DNA of 64,000 bases. It comes from Duganella lactea. GTDB lineage: Bacteria > Pseudomonadota > Gammaproteobacteria > Burkholderiales > Burkholderiaceae_D. The stretch is taken from NCBI RefSeq assembly GCF_009857505.1, contig NZ_WWCP01000029.1, forward strand, positions 1-64,000, read 5' to 3'. How positions within the stretch are numbered: position 1 is the stretch's first letter; every line of letters starts with the position of its first letter. A model generated the notes under the pieces. It worked only from the letters and a program-made list of their open reading frames with translations. It was not told the origin of the DNA and did not search any database. Below are positions 61,553-64,000 of the stretch, in pieces. The position numbers and the translations under genes were made by a program.

Positions 61553-62383
61553 TTATTTCTTGCCGCGGCGCGAGACGATCATCGAAGAAGTGCGCTTGTT
61601 GCTGCGAGTCTTCTTACCCTTGGTCTGCTGGCCCCATGGCGACACTGGGTGACGACCAGCGGCGGTACGGCCCTCACCACCACCGTGCGGGTGGTCGATC
61701 GGGTTCATGACCACACCGCGAACGGTAGGACGCACACCGCGCCAACGCATGGCACCGGCTTTACCGATCTTGCGCAGGCTGTGTTCGGCATTGCCGACCT
61801 CACCCACGGTCGCGCGGCACTCGATGTGCACGCGACGGACTTCGCCCGAACGCAGACGCACCTGAGCGTAGGTGCCTTCACGGGCCATCAGCACGACGCC
61901 GGCGCCGGCGGTACGGGCCATCTGGGCACCCTTACCTGGCAGCATTTCGACGCAGTTCATCACGGTACCGACCGGGATGTTGCGGATCGGCAGGCAGTTG
62001 CCCGACTTGATCGGCGCTTCCGAACCGGTCATGACGGTGTCGCCCACCGCCATGCCCTTGGTGGCGATGATGTAGGTGCGCGCGCCATCGGCGTAGCACA
62101 GCAGCGCGATGTGCGCGGTGCGGTTTGGATCGTATTCGATACGTTCCACTTTCGCCGGGATGCCATCCTTGCTGTTACGCTTGAAGTCGATCACGCGGTA
62201 GTGCTGCTTGTGACCACCACCGATGTGGCGGGTGGTGATGTGACCGTTGTTGTTACGGCCAGCAGTTTTCGATTTTTTCTCAACCAGGGCTGCGAACGGA
62301 CGACCTTTGAACAGGTCCGAGTTCACAACTTTCACCATGCCGCGACGGCCTGGGGAGGTTGGCTTCATCTTAACGAGTGCCAT
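61553..62383 (-). CDS. rplB: 50S ribosomal protein L2
   Basis: L2 is near the peptidyl-transferase centre and required for subunit joining. The 276-residue protein has the conserved RGVVMNPIDHPHGGGEGRTA segment, which includes the essential histidine, and ends in a basic tail. Its start overlaps the rplW stop by one base (TAATG). Confidence 0.99.
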   Translation of the reverse strand: MALVKMKPTSPGRRGMVKVVNSDLFKGRPFAALVEKKSKTAGRNNNGHITTRHIGGGHKQHYRVIDFKRNSKDGIPAKVERIEYDPNRTAHIALLCYADGARTYIIATKGMAVGDTVMTGSEAPIKSGNCLPIRNIPVGTVMNCVEMLPGKGAQMARTAGAGVVLMAREGTYAQVRLRSGEVRRVHIECRATVGEVGNAEHSLRKIGKAGAMRWRGVRPTVRGVVMNPIDHPHGGGEGRTAAGRHPVSPWGQQTKGKKTRSNKRTSSMIVSRRGKK

Positions 62384-62697
62384 TATTTAGCCTCCTCGGT
62401 GAAATTGATTTCCTGGCCTGGTTTCAGGCACACGAAAGCACGCTTGGTGTGGTTGCGGCGGCCGATGTGGGCGCCCGAACGCTTTTGCTTGCCTTCGCGG
62501 TTCACGGTTTGCACCGATTCCACTTCGACTTTGAACAGCAGTTCAACGGCAGCCTTGATTTCTGGCTTGGTCGCGTCGGTGGTGACACGGAACACGATCT
62601 GCTCGTTCTTTTCCGCGACCATGGTGGCCTTCTCGGAAATCACTGGAGCAACCAGTACCTTCAGCAGGCGTTCTTCGCTAAATTTCAATGCGCTCAT
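62383..62697 (-). CDS. rplW: 50S ribosomal protein L23
   Basis: L23 docks trigger factor and SRP at the tunnel exit. The 104-residue protein has LLKVLVAPVISEKATMVAEK and the basic REGKQKRSGAHIGRRNHTK loop. It overlaps rplD by 4 nt (ATGA) and rplB by one base. Confidence 0.98.
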   Translation of the reverse strand: MSALKFSEERLLKVLVAPVISEKATMVAEKNEQIVFRVTTDATKPEIKAAVELLFKVEVESVQTVNREGKQKRSGAHIGRRNHTKRAFVCLKPGQEINFTEEAK

Positions 62698-63314
62698 GCC
62701 AGCATCTCCTCAATCTTGGCCAATGCAGCTTTGGTGACCACGATCTTCTTGTAGAACACCAGGGACATTGGATCTGCGTGACGTGGTTCAACGACCAGAA
62801 CGTTCGGCAGATTGCGCGAAGCCAGTTCCAGGTTTTCGTTGGCGACGTCGGTGATGATCAGTACCGATTCCAGGCCCATGCCGGTCAGCTTTTGCGACAG
62901 CAGCTTGGTTTTTGGCGCTTCGATCGCGAAATCTTCCACCACAACCAGGCGCTCTTCGCGGGCCAGTTGCGACAAGATTGAGCAGATACCGGCGCGGTAC
63001 ATCTTCTTGTTCACTTTGTGGGTAAAGTTCTCGTCAGGCGAGTTCGGGAAGATGCGACCACCGCCGCGCCACAGTGGCGACGACGACATACCAGCACGTG
63101 CGCGGCCGGTGCCTTTTTGGCGCCATGGCTTCTTGGTCGTGTGGTGGACTTCTTCACGGTCTTTTTGTTTACGGTTGCCGCTGCGCGCATTGGCTTGGTA
63201 AGCAACGACGATCTGGTGGATCAGGGCTTCGTTGTAGTCGCGACCGAAGACGGCATCGGCTGCGGCAACATTAGAGGCGGCTTGACCTTGAGCGTTCAAG
63301 AGCTTGAGTTCCAT
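62694..63314 (-). CDS. rplD: 50S ribosomal protein L4
   Basis: L4 lines the exit tunnel and, in E. coli, represses the S10 operon by attenuation and translation control. The 206-residue protein has the tunnel loop with KKPWRQKGTGRARAGMSSSP. It follows rplC by 3 bp. Confidence 0.98.
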   Translation of the reverse strand: MELKLLNAQGQAASNVAAADAVFGRDYNEALIHQIVVAYQANARSGNRKQKDREEVHHTTKKPWRQKGTGRARAGMSSSPLWRGGGRIFPNSPDENFTHKVNKKMYRAGICSILSQLAREERLVVVEDFAIEAPKTKLLSQKLTGMGLESVLIITDVANENLELASRNLPNVLVVEPRHADPMSLVFYKKIVVTKAALAKIEEMLA

Positions 63315-63317
63315 CGT

Positions 63318-63974
63318 TTAAGCTCCCTTCTTTGCTTTAACTTTGACAGCCGGCGAAACCACTACCTGGCCGTTTTTGGCGCCAGGGATCGCACCTTTGA
63401 CCAGCAGCAGCTGGCGTTCGGCGTCGATACGGGCGATTTCGAGGTTCTGCACGGTCGTGGTGACATCACCCATGTGACCGGTCATGCGTTTACCAGGGAA
63501 CACGCGGCCTGGATCTTGCGCCATACCAATCGAACCTGGAACGTTGTGCGAACGCGAGTTACCGTGGGTCTGACGACCCGAAGCGAAGTTGTGACGCTTG
63601 ATGGTACCGGCGTAGCCTTTACCGATCGACACACCTTGCACGTCGACTTTTTGACCGACTTCGAACAGCGAAACGGCGACAACTTCGCCAGCTTTCAGTT
63701 CGGCGGCTTTAGCGGCGTCAACGCGGAACTCTTTCAGCAGAGTACCAGCTTCGACACCGGCTTTAGCGTGGTGACCAGCAACGGCTTTGGTCACGCGGGA
63801 AGCGCGACGTTGACCATATGCGACCTGAACTGCGGTGTAGCCGTCAGTTTCAGGAGTTTTGATTTGCGCAACACGGTTGTTCGATACGTCGACAACGGTG
63901 ACCGGGATCGAGTCCCCGTCATCGGTGAAGATGCGCATCATGCCAACCTTGCGACCGAGGAGGCCAAGGCTCAT
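63318..63974 (-). CDS. rplC: 50S ribosomal protein L3
   Basis: L3 helps form the peptidyl-transferase centre. The 218-residue protein starts MSLGLLGRKVGMMRIFTDDG and has the conserved loop with FASGRQTHGNSRSHNVPGSI. ATG 63974 has GGAG 5 nt upstream; upstream in-frame extension lacks family features. rpsJ would be expected just beyond the window end. Confidence 0.98.
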   Translation of the reverse strand: MSLGLLGRKVGMMRIFTDDGDSIPVTVVDVSNNRVAQIKTPETDGYTAVQVAYGQRRASRVTKAVAGHHAKAGVEAGTLLKEFRVDAAKAAELKAGEVVAVSLFEVGQKVDVQGVSIGKGYAGTIKRHNFASGRQTHGNSRSHNVPGSIGMAQDPGRVFPGKRMTGHMGDVTTTVQNLEIARIDAERQLLLVKGAIPGAKNGQVVVSPAVKVKAKKGA

Positions 63975-64000
63975 TTTTTCTCCAATTCCCACCTACGATT

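Overview
This window is a chromosomal segment of a GC-rich betaproteobacterium, most likely Oxalobacteraceae (Massilia/Duganella/Janthinobacterium type). That placement is inference from gene content and linkage: tRNA-Gln next to prs-rplY-pth and ispE-lolB, pilMNOPQ divergent from ponA, mutM-dynamin-mutY, a ResB/CcsB cytochrome c system, and infA inside the secY-rpmJ interval. Almost everything is core chromosome. I saw no insertion sequence, prophage, integron or CRISPR array.

Layout. 175-7399 (minus): M20 peptidase, pth, rplY, prs, tRNA-Gln, ispE, lolB and a TPR lipoprotein. 7523-11463 (plus): mutM, a dynamin-like GTPase and mutY. 11460-21903 (minus): a small membrane coiled-coil protein, dgt, an in-frame aroK-aroB fusion, a large Ig-like lipoprotein and pilQ-pilP-pilO-pilN-pilM. 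22156-24495 (plus): ponA. 24492-24830 (minus): cyaY, divergent from lptM-lysA (plus). 26416-32152 (minus): msrQ-msrP, ccsB-resB and cytochrome c4. 32303-34010 (plus): engB-hemB. 34046-34948 (minus): a zinc-ribbon, single-pass, proline-rich protein of unknown function. 35266-41802 (minus): RND pump, adaptor, sensor kinase and response regulator, divergent from a Spy-like chaperone gene. 42548-49748: dsbD, an M28 peptidase, and a Fur-box-preceded siderophore receptor with a PepSY partner. 49886-63974 (minus): the S10-spc-alpha ribosomal supercluster, rplC through rplQ.

How the genes work together. Envelope biogenesis dominates: lipoprotein sorting (LolB), LPS transport (LptM), peptidoglycan (PonA, LysA), type IV pili, cytochrome c maturation, disulfide and methionine-sulfoxide repair (DsbD, MsrPQ), and a self-contained sensor/pump/chaperone stress module like Bae/Cpx. 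MutM and MutY form the 8-oxoguanine repair pair. The ribosomal cluster ends with a strong terminator and has several internal hairpins and long leaders that may set expression levels.

Most notable observations: (1) two copies of a near-perfect long palindrome (96-160 and 26329-26417) whose arms differ only by compensated changes; (2) the aroK-aroB fusion with no intervening stop; (3) an Ig-like lipoprotein gene placed between pilQ and aroK; (4) a tandem decamer between the response-regulator gene and the Spy-like gene; (5) intrinsic-terminator-like hairpins and leaders inside the alpha and spc operons; (6) a block of lower GC crossing the M28 and PepSY genes. All of these come from reading the sequence; none was tested by database search.
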